Notes: generated by a model from the letters alone, not told the origin. A stretch of 64,000 nucleotides of DNA from Mesorhizobium tamadayense (GCF_003863365.1 NZ_RQXT01000011.1:62001-126000), one strand, 5' to 3'; positions 8,805-18,677 are shown, counted from the first letter of the stretch. Made by a program: numbers and translations.

Positions 8805-8833
8805 TTGACGCGGTGCAAAAAGCGCATTAGAAA
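8805..8833 (+). promoter_or_regulatory. Possible sdh operon promoter
   Basis: TTGACG at 8805-8810 and TTAGAA at 8828-8833 are separated by 17 bases and lie 76 bases before the sdhC start. The -10 match is weak, so this is only a candidate. Confidence 0.25.
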
Positions 8834-8908
8834 CCGGCTATCCGAAGCCACATCGAGGCGGCAAAAGCCGCATCCTTCGCGGCTCTGGAACGCCGAACTG
8901 GGGGAGCC

Positions 8909-9331
8909 ATGAGCAAATCACCAGCCACCCGCGCAGTTGCCAAACGTGAACGGCCGCTTTCGCCGCATCTGACGGTCTACCGGCCGCCGATCACGATGAC
9001 GATGTCGATCATCCATCGCATCACTGGCGGCGCGCTCTATTTCGGAACGCTGCTGGTGGCGGCATGGCTGATCGCGGCTTCGACCTCGCAGGCCGCGTTT
9101 GACTGGGTGAACTGGGCCTTCGGCTCCTGGCTCGGCCGGCTGGTCCTGTTCGGCTACACCTGGGCGCTGATGCACCACATGCTGGGCGGGCTGCGCCACC
9201 TCGTCTGGGACACCGGCGCAGGGCTCGAAAAACACACCGCCTCGAAGATCGCCTGGGCGACGCTCGCCGGCTCTATCGTGCTGACGCTGCTGATCTGGAT
9301 CGCCGGCTACATGGCGCGGGGAGCTTTCTGA
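8909..9331 (+). CDS. sdhC: Succinate dehydrogenase cytochrome b556 subunit
   Basis: Membrane anchor subunit that binds heme b and ubiquinone in complex II. The 140-residue protein shows the family opening [20 protein letters not shown], the conserved SIIHRITG stretch, three membrane helices and [10 protein letters not shown] with the likely axial heme histidine. ATG 8909 follows GGGGGAG. It is first in the operon sdhC-sdhD-sdhA-DUF3052-sdhB, and its stop overlaps the sdhD start by one base. Confidence 0.96.
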   Translation: MSKSPATRAVAKRERPLSPHLTVYRPPITMTMSIIHRITGGALYFGTLLVAAWLIAASTSQAAFDWVNWAFGSWLGRLVLFGYTWALMHHMLGGLRHLVWDTGAGLEKHTASKIAWATLAGSIVLTLLIWIAGYMARGAF

Positions 9332-9726
9332 TGAGCACGAAGAACACCGACATGCGCACGCCGCTCAGCAAGGTCCGCGGCCTGGGCTCGGCCCGGGAAG
9401 GCACCGGCCATTTCTGGCGCCAGCGGCTGACTGCGATCGCCAACATCCCGCTCATCCTGTTCTTCGTCGGCTTCCTGATCGCGGTCAACGGCCACGGCTA
9501 TGCCGACGTGCGGGCTTCGCTTGCCAATCCGTTCGTGGCGCTGGTGCTGTCGCTGGTGCTGATCTCCGGCCTCTATCACATGCGGCTCGGCATGCAGGTG
9601 ATCATCGAGGACTATGTGCATGGCGAGGGCATGAGGCTCGCGCTGATCGCCCTCAACACATTCTTCGCAGTCGCAGTCGGCGTCACCTCGCTCTTCGCCC
9701 TGCTCAAACTCGCATTCGGAGGCTGA
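9331..9726 (+). CDS. sdhD: Succinate dehydrogenase membrane anchor subunit
   Basis: Second membrane subunit of complex II, 131 residues with three predicted helices and the conserved [20 protein letters not shown] opening. [19 protein letters not shown] in the second half is typical of alphaproteobacterial and mitochondrial SdhD. The start ATG overlaps the sdhC stop (TGATG), so translation is coupled. Confidence 0.96.
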   Translation: MSTKNTDMRTPLSKVRGLGSAREGTGHFWRQRLTAIANIPLILFFVGFLIAVNGHGYADVRASLANPFVALVLSLVLISGLYHMRLGMQVIIEDYVHGEGMRLALIALNTFFAVAVGVTSLFALLKLAFGG

Positions 9727-9730
9727 AGCC

Positions 9731-11566
9731 TTGGCCAACGCAAATTCAGCCGGCACGGCTTCCGCCTATACTTTTGTCGATCACAAATTCGACGTGATCG
9801 TCGTCGGCGCCGGCGGCGCCGGCCTGCGCGCCACGCTCGGCATGGCCGAGCAGGGGTTGCGCACGGCCTGCATCACCAAGGTGTTCCCGACCCGCTCGCA
9901 CACGGTTGCCGCGCAGGGTGGCATCGCCGCCTCGCTTGCCAATATGGGCCCCGACAACTGGCAGTGGCATCTCTTCGACACCGTCAAGGGCTCGGACTGG
10001 CTGGGCGACATCGACGCGCAGGAATACATGGTCCAGCAGGCACCTGCCGCCGTCTACGAACTCGAACATTACGGCGTGCCGTTCTCGCGCACCGAAGACG
10101 GCAAGATCTATCAGCGGCCGTTCGGCGGCATGATGATGAACTTCGGCGAAGGGCCGCCGGTGCAGCGCACCTGCGCCGCGGCCGACCGCACCGGCCATGC
10201 CATGCTGCACACGCTCTACGGCCAGTCGCTGAAGCACAACGCGCAGTTCTTCATCGAGTATTTCGCGCTCGACCTGATCATGGAGCCGGACGGCACCTGC
10301 ACCGGGGTTGTGGCCTGGAACCTCGACGACGGCACCATCCATCGCTTCTCGGCCAAGATGGTAGTGCTGGCGACCGGCGGCTATGGCCGCGCCTATTTCT
10401 CCGCCACTTCGGCACATACCTGCACCGGGGACGGCGGCGGCATGGCCGCACGTGCCGGCCTGCCGCTTCAGGACATGGAATTCGTGCAGTTCCACCCGAC
10501 CGGCATCTACGGCGCCGGCTGCCTGATCACCGAGGGCGCGCGCGGCGAGGGCGGCTATCTCGTCAACTCCGAAGGCGAGCGCTTCATGGAGCGCTATGCG
10601 CCGTCGGCCAAGGACCTTGCCTCGCGCGACGTGGTCTCGCGCTGCATGACGCTGGAGATCCGCGAGGGCCGCGGCGTCGGGCCGAAGAAGGATCACATCT
10701 TCCTGCACCTCGACCATCTCGATCCGGCCGTGCTGCACGAGCGGCTGCCGGGTATTTCGGAATCGGCGAAAATCTTCGCCGGCGTCGACCTGACCAAGGA
10801 GCCGATCCCGGTGCTGCCGACGGTGCACTACAATATGGGCGGCGTGCCGACCAACTACTGGGGCGAGGTGCTCAACCCGACGGCGAAGGACCCGGATCGC
10901 GTATCGCCTGGCCTGATGGCCGTCGGCGAGGCCGGCTGCGCCTCGGTGCACGGCGCCAACCGGCTGGGCTCGAACTCGCTGATCGACCTCGTCGTGTTCG
11001 GCCGCGCGGCGGCGCTCAGGGCCGGCCAGGTCATCGACCGCAACGCAGCGATCCCTTCACCCAATGAAGCCTCGGTCGACAGGATCATGGACCGTTTCGA
11101 CCGGCTGCGCCATGCCAACGGCTCGGCGCCGACCGCCGTGTTGCGAGAAAAGATGCAGAAGGCGATGCAGGACGACGCGGCGGTGTTCCGCACCCAGGAA
11201 TCGCTGGACAATGGCTGCAAGCGCATTTCCGCGATCTGGGGCGAGCTCAAGGACGTAAAGGTGTACGACCGCTCGATGATCTGGAATTCCGACCTTGTCG
11301 AGACGCTGGAGCTGGAAAACCTGATGGCCAACGCCATCACCACCGTCCATGGCGCGGCGGCGCGCAAGGAGAGCCGCGGCGCGCATGCGCGGGAAGACTT
11401 TACCGCGCGCGACGACAAGGCCTGGCGCAAACACACGCTGGCCCGTCTCAACGAGGCCGGCAAGGTGACGCTCAGCTACCGGCCGGTGCATACCGAACTG
11501 CGGCTCAAGGAAGCGGACGGCGGTATCAACCCGGCCAAGATCGCGCCGAAGGCCAGGGTGTATTGA
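9731..11566 (+). CDS. sdhA: Succinate dehydrogenase flavoprotein subunit
   Basis: Oxidises succinate to fumarate on the cytoplasmic face of the membrane. The 611-residue protein has the FAD-binding [16 protein letters not shown], the covalent-FAD His57 in [11 protein letters not shown], and the substrate-site motifs FHPTGIYG and [14 protein letters not shown]. The start codon is TTG (9731), five bases after the sdhD stop; GGAGG at 9718-9722 is the ribosome site. Confidence 0.97.
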   Translation: MANANSAGTASAYTFVDHKFDVIVVGAGGAGLRATLGMAEQGLRTACITKVFPTRSHTVAAQGGIAASLANMGPDNWQWHLFDTVKGSDWLGDIDAQEYMVQQAPAAVYELEHYGVPFSRTEDGKIYQRPFGGMMMNFGEGPPVQRTCAAADRTGHAMLHTLYGQSLKHNAQFFIEYFALDLIMEPDGTCTGVVAWNLDDGTIHRFSAKMVVLATGGYGRAYFSATSAHTCTGDGGGMAARAGLPLQDMEFVQFHPTGIYGAGCLITEGARGEGGYLVNSEGERFMERYAPSAKDLASRDVVSRCMTLEIREGRGVGPKKDHIFLHLDHLDPAVLHERLPGISESAKIFAGVDLTKEPIPVLPTVHYNMGGVPTNYWGEVLNPTAKDPDRVSPGLMAVGEAGCASVHGANRLGSNSLIDLVVFGRAAALRAGQVIDRNAAIPSPNEASVDRIMDRFDRLRHANGSAPTAVLREKMQKAMQDDAAVFRTQESLDNGCKRISAIWGELKDVKVYDRSMIWNSDLVETLELENLMANAITTVHGAAARKESRGAHAREDFTARDDKAWRKHTLARLNEAGKVTLSYRPVHTELRLKEADGGINPAKIAPKARVY

Positions 11567-11568
11567 CC

Positions 11569-12003
11569 ATGGCGCTGGCGGCCGCAGGATATTCCGGCAC
11601 ACCCCTTCCGGCCAAGCTCGGCCTGAAGGACGGCATGGTTGCCGCCTTCATCGCGCTGCCGGCGGAACTCGATGAGTTGGCCGGAGCCGTGGCGTTTGCC
11701 GGGGTCGATCGGCTGCCTGAGTGGTCGGCGATTTCCGGTACACAGAAATATGATGCCGTGCATGCCTTCACCCGCCAGCGCGCCGAAATCGAGGATGGTC
11801 TTGCCGGCATCGAGACCGCCATCAAGCGCGACGGCATGATCTGGATCTCCTGGCCGAAGAAGGCATCGAAAATGGCGACAGACGTCACCGAGGACGTCAT
11901 CCGCGCCGAGGCGCTGAAACGCGATCTCGTCGACGTCAAGGTCGCAGCCGTGAATGAAATCTGGTCCGGGCTGAAGCTCGTCATCCGAAAGGACCGCAGG
12001 TAA
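11569..12003 (+). CDS. DUF3052-type protein inside the sdh operon
   Basis: 144-residue soluble protein between sdhA and sdhB, starting two bases after the sdhA stop; its stop overlaps the sdhB start by one base (TAATG). The opening [19 protein letters not shown] and the central [14 protein letters not shown] match my memory of the DUF3052 family, whose function is unknown. Its tight placement suggests co-expression with complex II and possibly a role in its assembly or regulation; that is inference. A TTG at 11563 is in frame but overlaps sdhA, so ATG 11569 is preferred. Confidence 0.85.
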   Translation: MALAAAGYSGTPLPAKLGLKDGMVAAFIALPAELDELAGAVAFAGVDRLPEWSAISGTQKYDAVHAFTRQRAEIEDGLAGIETAIKRDGMIWISWPKKASKMATDVTEDVIRAEALKRDLVDVKVAAVNEIWSGLKLVIRKDRR

Positions 12004-12782
12004 TGGTCGAACTCACGCTTCCCAGGAATTCGAAGGTTCAGCAGGGCAAGACCTGGCCGAAGCCGGAAGGCGCCACCAACCTCCGCGAATACCGCATCTA
12101 CCGCTGGTCGCCAGACGACGACGAAAACCCGCGCATGGACACCTATTTCGTCGACATGGACGATTGCGGGCCGATGGTGCTCGACGCGCTGCTCTGGATC
12201 AAGAACAAGATTGACCCGACACTGACGCTGCGCCGCTCCTGCCGCGAGGGCATTTGCGGTTCCTGCGCCATGAACATCGACGGCTCCAACACGCTGGCCT
12301 GCACCAAGGGCTGCGACGACATCTCAGGCGCGGTCAAGGTCTATCCGCTGCCGCATATGCCCGTCATCAAGGACCTGGTGCCGGACCTCACCAATTTCTA
12401 TGCCCAGCACGCCTCGATCGAGCCGTGGCTGAAAACGGTCTCGCCGGAACCCGCCAAGGAATGGCTGCAGAGCCATGAGGAGCGCGAGAAGCTCGACGGA
12501 CTTTACGAATGCATCCTGTGCGCCTGCTGTTCCACCTCTTGCCCGAGCTACTGGTGGAACGGCGAGCGCTATCTCGGCCCGGCAACGCTGCTGCAGGCCT
12601 ATCGCTGGCTGATCGATAGCCGCGACGAAGCGACCGGCGAGCGGCTCGACAATCTGGAAGACCCGTTCCGGCTCTATCGCTGCCACACCATCATGAACTG
12701 CGCGCAGACCTGTCCCAAGGGGCTCAACCCCGCGAAGGCGATCGCCGAGATCAAGAAGATGATGGTCGAGCGAAGGGTTTAG
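12003..12782 (+). CDS. sdhB: Succinate dehydrogenase iron-sulfur subunit
   Basis: Carries electrons from SdhA flavin to ubiquinone through three clusters. The 259-residue protein shows the [2Fe-2S] cysteines in [13 protein letters not shown] plus the later CTKGC, and the ferredoxin-like cysteine sets [15 protein letters not shown] and [17 protein letters not shown] for [4Fe-4S] and [3Fe-4S]. It is last in the operon, and a type B repeat follows 45 bases downstream. Confidence 0.97.
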   Translation: MVELTLPRNSKVQQGKTWPKPEGATNLREYRIYRWSPDDDENPRMDTYFVDMDDCGPMVLDALLWIKNKIDPTLTLRRSCREGICGSCAMNIDGSNTLACTKGCDDISGAVKVYPLPHMPVIKDLVPDLTNFYAQHASIEPWLKTVSPEPAKEWLQSHEEREKLDGLYECILCACCSTSCPSYWWNGERYLGPATLLQAYRWLIDSRDEATGERLDNLEDPFRLYRCHTIMNCAQTCPKGLNPAKAIAEIKKMMVERRV

Positions 12783-12826
12783 ACCAAGGTTGTTGCCGAT
12801 GAAATTGTCATCGGTAGCGATCCTTC

Positions 12827-12985
12827 ACACCCCCCTCTGTCCTGCCGGACATCTCCCCCGCAAGGGGGGAGATTGGCCATCATCTCTGCTTTCGCTAATC
12901 TTCAACGTTGCAAGAATGGACGAACGGCGCTGAAGATGCCGACCTCCCCCTTGCGGGGGAGATGGCCGGCAGGCCAGAGGGGGGT
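12827..12985. repeat. Intergenic repeat family B, copy 2
   Basis: Full copy with both inverted arms and the inner TTCGCTAATCTTCAACGTTG segment shared with other copies. It lies between sdhB and the yceH-like gene and could end sdh transcripts by its strong stems. Confidence 0.8.
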
Positions 12986-13020
12986 GCTGTCCCTCCGGAC
13001 TTAGAAGGATAGCCAATCCA

Positions 13021-13647
13021 ATGACCGACCTCCCCATCCTCTCCGCCATCGAAGCCCGTGTGCTCGGCTGTCTGATCGAGAAGAAGGAGCTGACGCCGGA
13101 CGTCTATCCGCTGACGCTCAATGGCGCGCATGCCGCCGCCAACCAGAAGACGGCGCGCGAGCCGGTGATGGCGCTGGAGCTCACCGAGATCAGGCGGGCG
13201 CTGAGCCAGCTCGAGCAGAAGGGCCTGGTGCGCCAGGTCTTCGCCTCGCGCGTCGAGCGCTACGAGCATCAGATGGCGCAGCGCTTTTCGCTGACCACGC
13301 CGCGGATCGCGGTGATCGGGCTCTTGCTTCTACGTGGCGCGCAGACCGCGCATGAGCTGCTCGCGCGCTCGGAACGCATGGCGCGCTTTGGGTCGATCGA
13401 GGAGCTTCGCGACAATCTCGACCTTATGATCGGCCGCAGGCCGCCGCTTGTCCAACTGCTCGAACGAGCCCCCGGCCAGCGCGAGGAGCGCTATGTGCAT
13501 CTGCTCAGCGGACCGGTGGAGGTGTCGGCAGTCGCGGCGTCGTGGCAACCGGCGGCGTCATCGGACACTGACCTCGAAGCCCGCGTGCGGGCACTCGAGG
13601 AAGAGGTGGCAGCGCTGCGCGCGAAGATCGAGGCGTTGGGCAGTTAA
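13021..13647 (+). CDS. yceH: YceH-family protein (DUF480)
   Basis: Winged-helix protein of the widely conserved UPF0502/YceH family; cellular role unclear. The 208-residue protein has the family opening LSAIEARVLGCLIEKKELTPDVYPLTLN, the central NQKTAREPVM, and the second wing GLLLLRGAQTAHELLARSERM. The C-terminus (residues 185-208) is an acidic helix, likely a coiled coil. It stands alone between a type B repeat and a convergent osmC-type gene 29 bases away. Confidence 0.9.
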   Translation: MTDLPILSAIEARVLGCLIEKKELTPDVYPLTLNGAHAAANQKTAREPVMALELTEIRRALSQLEQKGLVRQVFASRVERYEHQMAQRFSLTTPRIAVIGLLLLRGAQTAHELLARSERMARFGSIEELRDNLDLMIGRRPPLVQLLERAPGQREERYVHLLSGPVEVSAVAASWQPAASSDTDLEARVRALEEEVAALRAKIEALGS

Positions 13648-13676
13648 GGATCGCTGCTGTCCAATAGATAACGCAG

Positions 13677-14102
13677 CTACCCAAGCCTGGCGTCGAGCGA
13701 GACCTTGATGGCGCCGAGCGCTTTCGAGACCGGGCATTCGGCCTTGGCCTTCTCGGCCAGTTCCTTGAACTTCGCCGCGTCGATGCCCGGAACTTTGCCG
13801 ACCAAGGTGATGGCGCTGCCGGTGATGCCGGTGCCGGGCACCAGCGTCACCACGGCCTTGGCGTCGAGCTCGGCGGCGGGCGTGCCGTTCTCGGCCAGGA
13901 AGTGCGACAGCTGCATGGCATAGCAGCCGGCATGCGCCGCGGCGATCAGCTCTTCCGGATTGGTGCCGGATTTGCCGCTCTCATCCTCGAAGCGAGCCTT
14001 GAAGGAATAGGGTGTGCCCTTCAACGTTCCGCTCTGTGTGTCCAGCGTGCCGTTGCCTTCCTTCAGATTGCCTTTCCAGACGGCGTTTGCGGTGCGGTCC
14101 AT
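13677..14102 (-). CDS. osmC: OsmC/Ohr-family peroxidase
   Basis: 141-residue thiol peroxidase related to Ohr but of the OsmC branch. The two catalytic cysteines lie in AAHAGCYAMQLSHFL (Cys60) and KAECPVSKALG (Cys123), with GTNPEELIAAAH before the first. ATG 14102 is set by a strong AGGAGGA seven bases upstream; an in-frame extension to 14435 is not part of the family. It is the second peroxidase of this superfamily in the window after ohr. Confidence 0.93.
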   Translation of the reverse strand: MDRTANAVWKGNLKEGNGTLDTQSGTLKGTPYSFKARFEDESGKSGTNPEELIAAAHAGCYAMQLSHFLAENGTPAAELDAKAVVTLVPGTGITGSAITLVGKVPGIDAAKFKELAEKAKAECPVSKALGAIKVSLDARLG

Positions 14103-14547
14103 GAAGTCCTCCTGGCTTGTCGGGGTTGCGCCGGCGGCGCCGGCGTTCTCCTTGACTATAGCGCGGGCGCGCCGGAAGGCCATCCGTGCTCTTGATGCCG
14201 TGGCATCCAGCATCCGCGGCGTGGGCAAAATTTCTAAAAAAATATGCGTGCAAAAATGTCGACTTCCATCCAGCTCGACCGTCCTGCGAGCGGCCACAGG
14301 TTTTGTGGCGGATGGAGGTTCAAGATGGATAATTTGTTTTCGCATTGTGGAAGAGGCCGGGCCGAAAGGCTCAACGACGGGAGGATTTCTGGCTGAATCC
14401 GCCGGCGTCAGGCTTCGGCCGGTTGCTCGCGGCAATCGCCATTATCGGGGCTGCGGCATGGCTGCTCGACCATTCTGCCGCCGGCAAAGGCGAGGCTGAC
14501 ACCCTTGCCATAGCATCCTATGGTTCATCGCATTATGGGAGTTGGAA
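14103..14547. other. Interval between osmC and YCII genes
   Basis: About 445 bases with no well-supported gene. An ATG at 14325 with GGAGG seven bases upstream opens only 23 codons. An overlapping frame to 14551 could encode a small membrane protein, listed separately. Confidence 0.5.
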
Positions 14548-14551
14548 ATGA
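14345..14551 (+). CDS. Possible small membrane protein upstream of YCII gene
   Basis: A frame open from TTG 14345 to TGA 14549-14551 encodes up to 68 residues with one good hydrophobic segment (LLAAIAIIGAAAWLLDHS). Its stop overlaps the ATG of the next gene (ATGA), a typical coupling arrangement. The start is unclear: TTG lacks a ribosome site, and GGGAGG at 14380-14385 precedes no usual start codon in frame. I do not recognise it. Confidence 0.3.
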   Translation: MWKRPGRKAQRREDFWLNPPASGFGRLLAAIAIIGAAAWLLDHSAAGKGEADTLAIASYGSSHYGSWK

Positions 14552-14904
14552 AATATGTGCTGCTGGTCTACGGCCAGGAAAAGGACCTCTTCGCGCTTAC
14601 CCCGCAGGAATCGGCCAAGCTCGACGCCGACTCGCTTGCCTATGACAGGGAGCTGGATCGGCAAGGCAAGCTGATCATCGCCCAGGCGCTGCAACCGGTG
14701 AAGATGTCGAAGTCGCTGCGGCGGCGCAAGGGCAAGCGGCTGGTCACCGACGGCCCGTTCGCCGAAACCAAGGAGCAATTGCTGGGCTTCGTCATGGTCG
14801 AGGCTGCCGATCTCGACGAGGCGCTGGCGATCGCCGACCGCATTCCGCTCGCCGAACTCGGAACCGTCGAGGTCAGGGCGATCTACAACGTGCCGGGATC
14901 GTGA
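14548..14904 (+). CDS. YCII-related (DGPF-type) protein
   Basis: 118-residue dimeric alpha-beta barrel protein of the YCII superfamily. The opening MKYVLLVYGQE and the central TDGPFAETKEQLLGF are the diagnostic DGPF motif. In many bacteria these genes sit beside ECF sigma factors; none is present here. Function is not established, though an enzymatic role has been proposed for YciI. The start overlaps the stop of a possible small frame, and the stop overlaps the frame of the next protein. Confidence 0.88.
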   Translation: MKYVLLVYGQEKDLFALTPQESAKLDADSLAYDRELDRQGKLIIAQALQPVKMSKSLRRRKGKRLVTDGPFAETKEQLLGFVMVEAADLDEALAIADRIPLAELGTVEVRAIYNVPGS

Positions 14905-15023
14905 TCGCGTCGTATGACGGCTGCGGCAGCTTCTTCAGGTTTTCTAAACTGCCGCAACTGTCGCGTGTTGAAGCGATGCCGCTCTTCTTCTATCGTCGCC
15001 GGGATTTTCGGGGGATTTTCGGC

Positions 15024-15554
15024 ATGCCCTTTCTGATTGCCGTACTTGGCTTGCTGGGAGCAGCGGCCATCTGGTGGTACCGGATGAAGGCCATGAACGA
15101 GGCCGCACGCGAGGTTGCCGACGTCGTCGGCCGCGTGCAAGGCAATATCCGCCGCAAGAAGCTGCGCAAGCAGGCGGCGCTCTCGCCGCTGACGGCGATC
15201 GACGATCTGGTCGTGGCCGCCGCGACGCTGATCACCGCGATCGTCGCCGAGGATGGCCCTATCCTGCCGCGGCGCGAAGCCGTCATTCGTGAAGTGATCT
15301 CGCAGATCGCGGCGAGTGCGAAGAAGACCGACGAGGCGGTCGTCTACGCCAAGTGGGCCGCCGCGCAGATCGACGACACGACGATCGTCATCGACAAGCT
15401 GGCGCCGTTCCTGCGCGAGCGCCTCGACCCTAGCGAAAGAGACGATCTGCTCAGGATGCTGAACCGCGTGGCGCAGGGCGGCGAGCAGAGTCTGCGGATC
15501 GCCGACCAGCGGATGCTGAGGTTGCGGCAGAAGCTGGGTTTTGAGGTGAACTAA
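15024..15554 (+). CDS. Membrane-anchored TerB-like protein
   Basis: 176 residues from ATG 15024: an N-terminal membrane helix (PFLIAVLGLLGAAAIWWYR), a basic linker, then an all-helical domain (LSPLTAIDDLVVAAATLITAIVAEDG...) that resembles TerB/tellurite-resistance folds. I chose 15024 because GGGGGA is nine bases upstream and the helix begins there; the same frame is open from 14901. The domain may bind metal through its acidic residues, but that is not shown. No other ter genes are nearby. Confidence 0.65.
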   Translation: MPFLIAVLGLLGAAAIWWYRMKAMNEAAREVADVVGRVQGNIRRKKLRKQAALSPLTAIDDLVVAAATLITAIVAEDGPILPRREAVIREVISQIAASAKKTDEAVVYAKWAAAQIDDTTIVIDKLAPFLRERLDPSERDDLLRMLNRVAQGGEQSLRIADQRMLRLRQKLGFEVN

Positions 15555-15614
15555 ACGCTTGGCATCATTGGCAGATCGCATGCCTTCATGAATAACCGAA
15601 ACGCATCTCGCGTC

Positions 15615-15789
15615 GTCATCCTATGGCGGAGCAAGGAGCGAAGCGACGCGGCGCAGACCATAGGATCCATGCCGTGACCTCAGAGCGCTACGACGGTGCA
15701 GATTCTGCTCCGCTGCATTCCTCGGCTAAGGTCACGGCATGGATCCTTGGGTCTTCGCTCCGCTTCGCGTCGCTACGCCCAAGGATGAC
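15615..15789. repeat. Intergenic repeat family A, copy 2
   Basis: Complete copy. The termini GTCATCCTATGGCGGAGCAA and the inverse CTACGCCCAAGGATGAC are imperfect inverted repeats, and two inner segments containing GCCGTGACCT and AGGTCACGGC also pair. It lies between a TerB-like gene and the convergent UbiH-type gene. Confidence 0.85.
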
Positions 15790-15822
15790 GAGGTTGGGAG
15801 GCTTCCGCCAATTGTGAGGCAG

Positions 15823-17085
15823 TCAGATCGCCTCGCCCTTCAATAACCTCGGCGTGTCGCCGGACAGGCCCGAGGCCTGGCGAATGAAGAAATCCTTGAG
15901 CTTCGGCATGCGCTCGACAAGACCGAGGCCGATGTCGCGCGCGGCGCGCAGCGGGCCGATGTCGTTGGAGAACAGCCGGTTCAGCACATCGGTGGTGATG
16001 CCCATCTGCAGCGTGTCGAAGCGCCGCCATTGCTGGTAGCGCTCAAGCACGTCGAGCGCGCCGATGTCCTGGCCGAGCCGGTCGGCCTCGACCACCACTT
16101 CGGCAAGCGCGGCGACATCCTTGAAGCCGAGATTGAGGCCCTGGCCGGCGATCGGGTGGATGCCGTGCGCGGCGTCGCCGGCGAGCGCGATGCGCGGCGC
16201 AACGAAGGCGCGGGCAAGGGTAAGGCCGAGCGGCCAGGCGCGCGGCTTGTCGGCGACGCGGATTTCGCCGAGCTTGAGCCCGAAGCGCTGCTCCAGCTCG
16301 TGCTCGAAGGCGAACTCGTCGCCCTCGACCAGCGTTTTGGCATCTTGCGCGCGCTCGACCCAGACGATCGAGGAGCGATTTGTGCCGTCCTTGTCGGGCT
16401 TCAGCGGCAAGGTGGCGAACGGGCCGGCCGGCAGAAAATGCTCTTCGGCGCGGCCGTTATGAGGACGTTCGTGGGCGACCGTGCAGACGATGCCGGACTG
16501 ACCGTATTCCCATTTCACCGTCTTGATGCCGGCCATGTCGCGCAGCTTCGAATTGACGCCGTCGGCGGCGATCAGCAGCCGCGCCTTCAGCGCCGCGCCG
16601 TCGGCCAGATGCACGGTGATGCCGGCGCCGTTCGTGTCGAAAGCGCTGACGGCCATGCCTTCGATGATGTCGATGCCGAGCTTTTCGGCGCGCCGGCGCA
16701 GCGCCCCGTTCAGAACCCGGTTGGCGACCATATGCGCGAACGGCTCGCCGGGCGCCACCTCGCCGTCGAAGGTGAGGAACACCGGACGCACCGGATCGGC
16801 GGCGCGCGAATCGGTGATGATCATCTCGGTGATCGCCTGCGCCTCCGGCGCGATCTCGTCCCAGACGCCGAGCTGCTCCAGCATGCGGCTGGCCGCGGCG
16901 GCGATCGCCGAGGCGCGGCCGTCCTTCTGCCAGACGCCGGCGGGTGCCGCGTCGACAATGGCGACGGCAAGGCTCGGGCGCGCCTGCTTCAGCGAGACCG
17001 CTGCGGTCAGGCCGACATAGCCGGCGCCAGCCACCAGCACATCCAACGAGGCCGCGCCTGCTTCATTCGCCTTGCGGTCGACCAT
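15823..17085 (-). CDS. UbiH/UbiF/COQ6-family FAD monooxygenase
   Basis: 420-residue flavoprotein hydroxylase of ubiquinone synthesis. It shows the N-terminal dinucleotide fold VLVAGAGYVGLTAAVSL, the mid-protein DG motif (LLIAADGVNSKLRDMAG), and the C-terminal GDAAHGIHPIAGQGLNLGFKD that defines the UbiH/VisC/COQ6 group. Which ring position it hydroxylates cannot be told from sequence. ATG 17085 follows AAGGAGAGTGCC; the frame extends to 17172 without support. It is divergent from tesB. Confidence 0.88.
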   Translation of the reverse strand: MVDRKANEAGAASLDVLVAGAGYVGLTAAVSLKQARPSLAVAIVDAAPAGVWQKDGRASAIAAAASRMLEQLGVWDEIAPEAQAITEMIITDSRAADPVRPVFLTFDGEVAPGEPFAHMVANRVLNGALRRRAEKLGIDIIEGMAVSAFDTNGAGITVHLADGAALKARLLIAADGVNSKLRDMAGIKTVKWEYGQSGIVCTVAHERPHNGRAEEHFLPAGPFATLPLKPDKDGTNRSSIVWVERAQDAKTLVEGDEFAFEHELEQRFGLKLGEIRVADKPRAWPLGLTLARAFVAPRIALAGDAAHGIHPIAGQGLNLGFKDVAALAEVVVEADRLGQDIGALDVLERYQQWRRFDTLQMGITTDVLNRLFSNDIGPLRAARDIGLGLVERMPKLKDFFIRQASGLSGDTPRLLKGEAI

Positions 17086-17193
17086 GGCACTCTCCTTTCG
17101 CGGCTTCCGGCCTGGGCTGCTGCCGTAGCGGCTTGACTGCCCGCCTGTCCTGTCCGAAACCCGCCATGGCACATCTTTTCAAGGACGTGGAAT

Positions 17194-18057
17194 ATGACAG
17201 CGGCCATGGACGAGCTTCTCGGCATTCTCGACCTCGAGCAGCTCGAACACAATCTGTATCGTGGTCGCAGCCCCAAGCTCGACTGGCAGCGCGTCTTCGG
17301 CGGCCAGACGATCGCCCAGGCGCTGGTCGCGGCGCAGCGCACGGTGGAGCCGGAGCGTCATGTGCATTCGCTGCACGGCTATTTCATGCGGCCCGGCGAC
17401 ACCAAGGTGCCGATCGTCTACGAGGTCGACCGCATCCGCGACGGCGGCTCCTTCACCACGCGCCGGGTGGTGGCGATCCAGCACGGGCAGGCGATCTTCT
17501 CGCTGGAGGCGTCCTTCCAGCAGGACGAGGTGGGGCTGGAGCATCAGCTGCCGATGCCGAGCGACGTGCCGGCGCCCGACACGCTTTTGTCGCAGCGCGA
17601 GCTGATCGGCAAGTTCGGCGAGGCGGTGCCGGAAGGCATCAGGCGCTACTGGGAGCGCGACCGGCCGATCGAGATGAAGCCGGTGATGCTGAAGCACTAC
17701 ACCAGCCGCGAGAAGTTAGAGCCGGAGCAGAACATCTGGATCCGTACCACCGGCCCGGTGCCGGAGGACCGCGCCACTCAAGCCGCCGTGCTTGCCTATC
17801 TCTCCGACATGACGTTGCTCGACACCTCGACCTTCGCGCACGGCCGCGCCATTTTCGACCGCGACATCCACGCGGCCAGCCTCGACCACGCGATGTGGTT
17901 CCACCGCAGCCATTCGCTGGACGACTGGATCCTCTACACGCAGGACAGTCCCTCCACGCAAGGCTCGCGCGGTTTCACGCGCGGATCGCTGTTCGCGCGC
18001 GACGGAACGCTGATCGCTTCGGTCGCCCAGGAAGGCCTCATCCGGCTGAAACGCTAA
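17194..18057 (+). CDS. tesB: Acyl-CoA thioesterase II
   Basis: Hydrolyses medium and long acyl-CoA to free acid and CoA. The 287-residue protein has two hot-dog domains, with conserved VFGGQTIAQALVAAQRTV, HSLHGYFMRPGD, and the second-domain LAYLSDMTLLDT containing the TesB active-site Asp; HAMWFHRSHSLDDWILY is also diagnostic. It precedes glnK in an order common in rhizobia. It has its own stop and a 249-base control region before glnK. Confidence 0.94.
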   Translation: MTAAMDELLGILDLEQLEHNLYRGRSPKLDWQRVFGGQTIAQALVAAQRTVEPERHVHSLHGYFMRPGDTKVPIVYEVDRIRDGGSFTTRRVVAIQHGQAIFSLEASFQQDEVGLEHQLPMPSDVPAPDTLLSQRELIGKFGEAVPEGIRRYWERDRPIEMKPVMLKHYTSREKLEPEQNIWIRTTGPVPEDRATQAAVLAYLSDMTLLDTSTFAHGRAIFDRDIHAASLDHAMWFHRSHSLDDWILYTQDSPSTQGSRGFTRGSLFARDGTLIASVAQEGLIRLKR

Positions 18058-18137
18058 GCCGGCGTCGAGTTAACGCCCAGAAAGCAGGCATTTTCCAGAT
18101 TTTGCCTATTTATTAATCAGGCCCTGTGGCGCCTGCG

Positions 18138-18154
18138 CGCACGATTGTTGTGCA
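18138..18154. promoter_or_regulatory. NtrC-like enhancer site
   Basis: CGCAC-GATTGTT-GTGCA (18138-18154) matches the NtrC dyad spacing GCAC-N7-GTGC. It is 52 bases upstream of the sigma54-like promoter of glnK. One site only was seen; enhancers usually hold two. Confidence 0.45.
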
Positions 18155-18205
18155 CGGACTGTTCATCCCTTTTGTTTACAACAGGTTAACACCCTGCCTC
18201 GGCAA

Positions 18206-18222
18206 TTGGCACGAAGCTTGAA
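18206..18222 (+). promoter_or_regulatory. Sigma54-like promoter of glnK-amtB
   Basis: TTGGCACG-AAGC-TTGAA fits the -24/-12 consensus TGGCAC-N5-TTGCA with one mismatch (A for C) at the -12 element. It lies 85 bases before the glnK start, as expected for nitrogen-limitation control. Confidence 0.6.
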
Positions 18223-18300
18223 TCCTGTCGGGCACTCTCCGGCTCTCCTCGGGATCGGTGAAGGTGTGCAAACGCGGGGGACCGCAACAGCAAAGGGTGA

Positions 18301-18645
<345 letters not shown>

Positions 18646-18677
18646 GGCGGCGACCAGCTATTCCAACGGAGAGTTCA

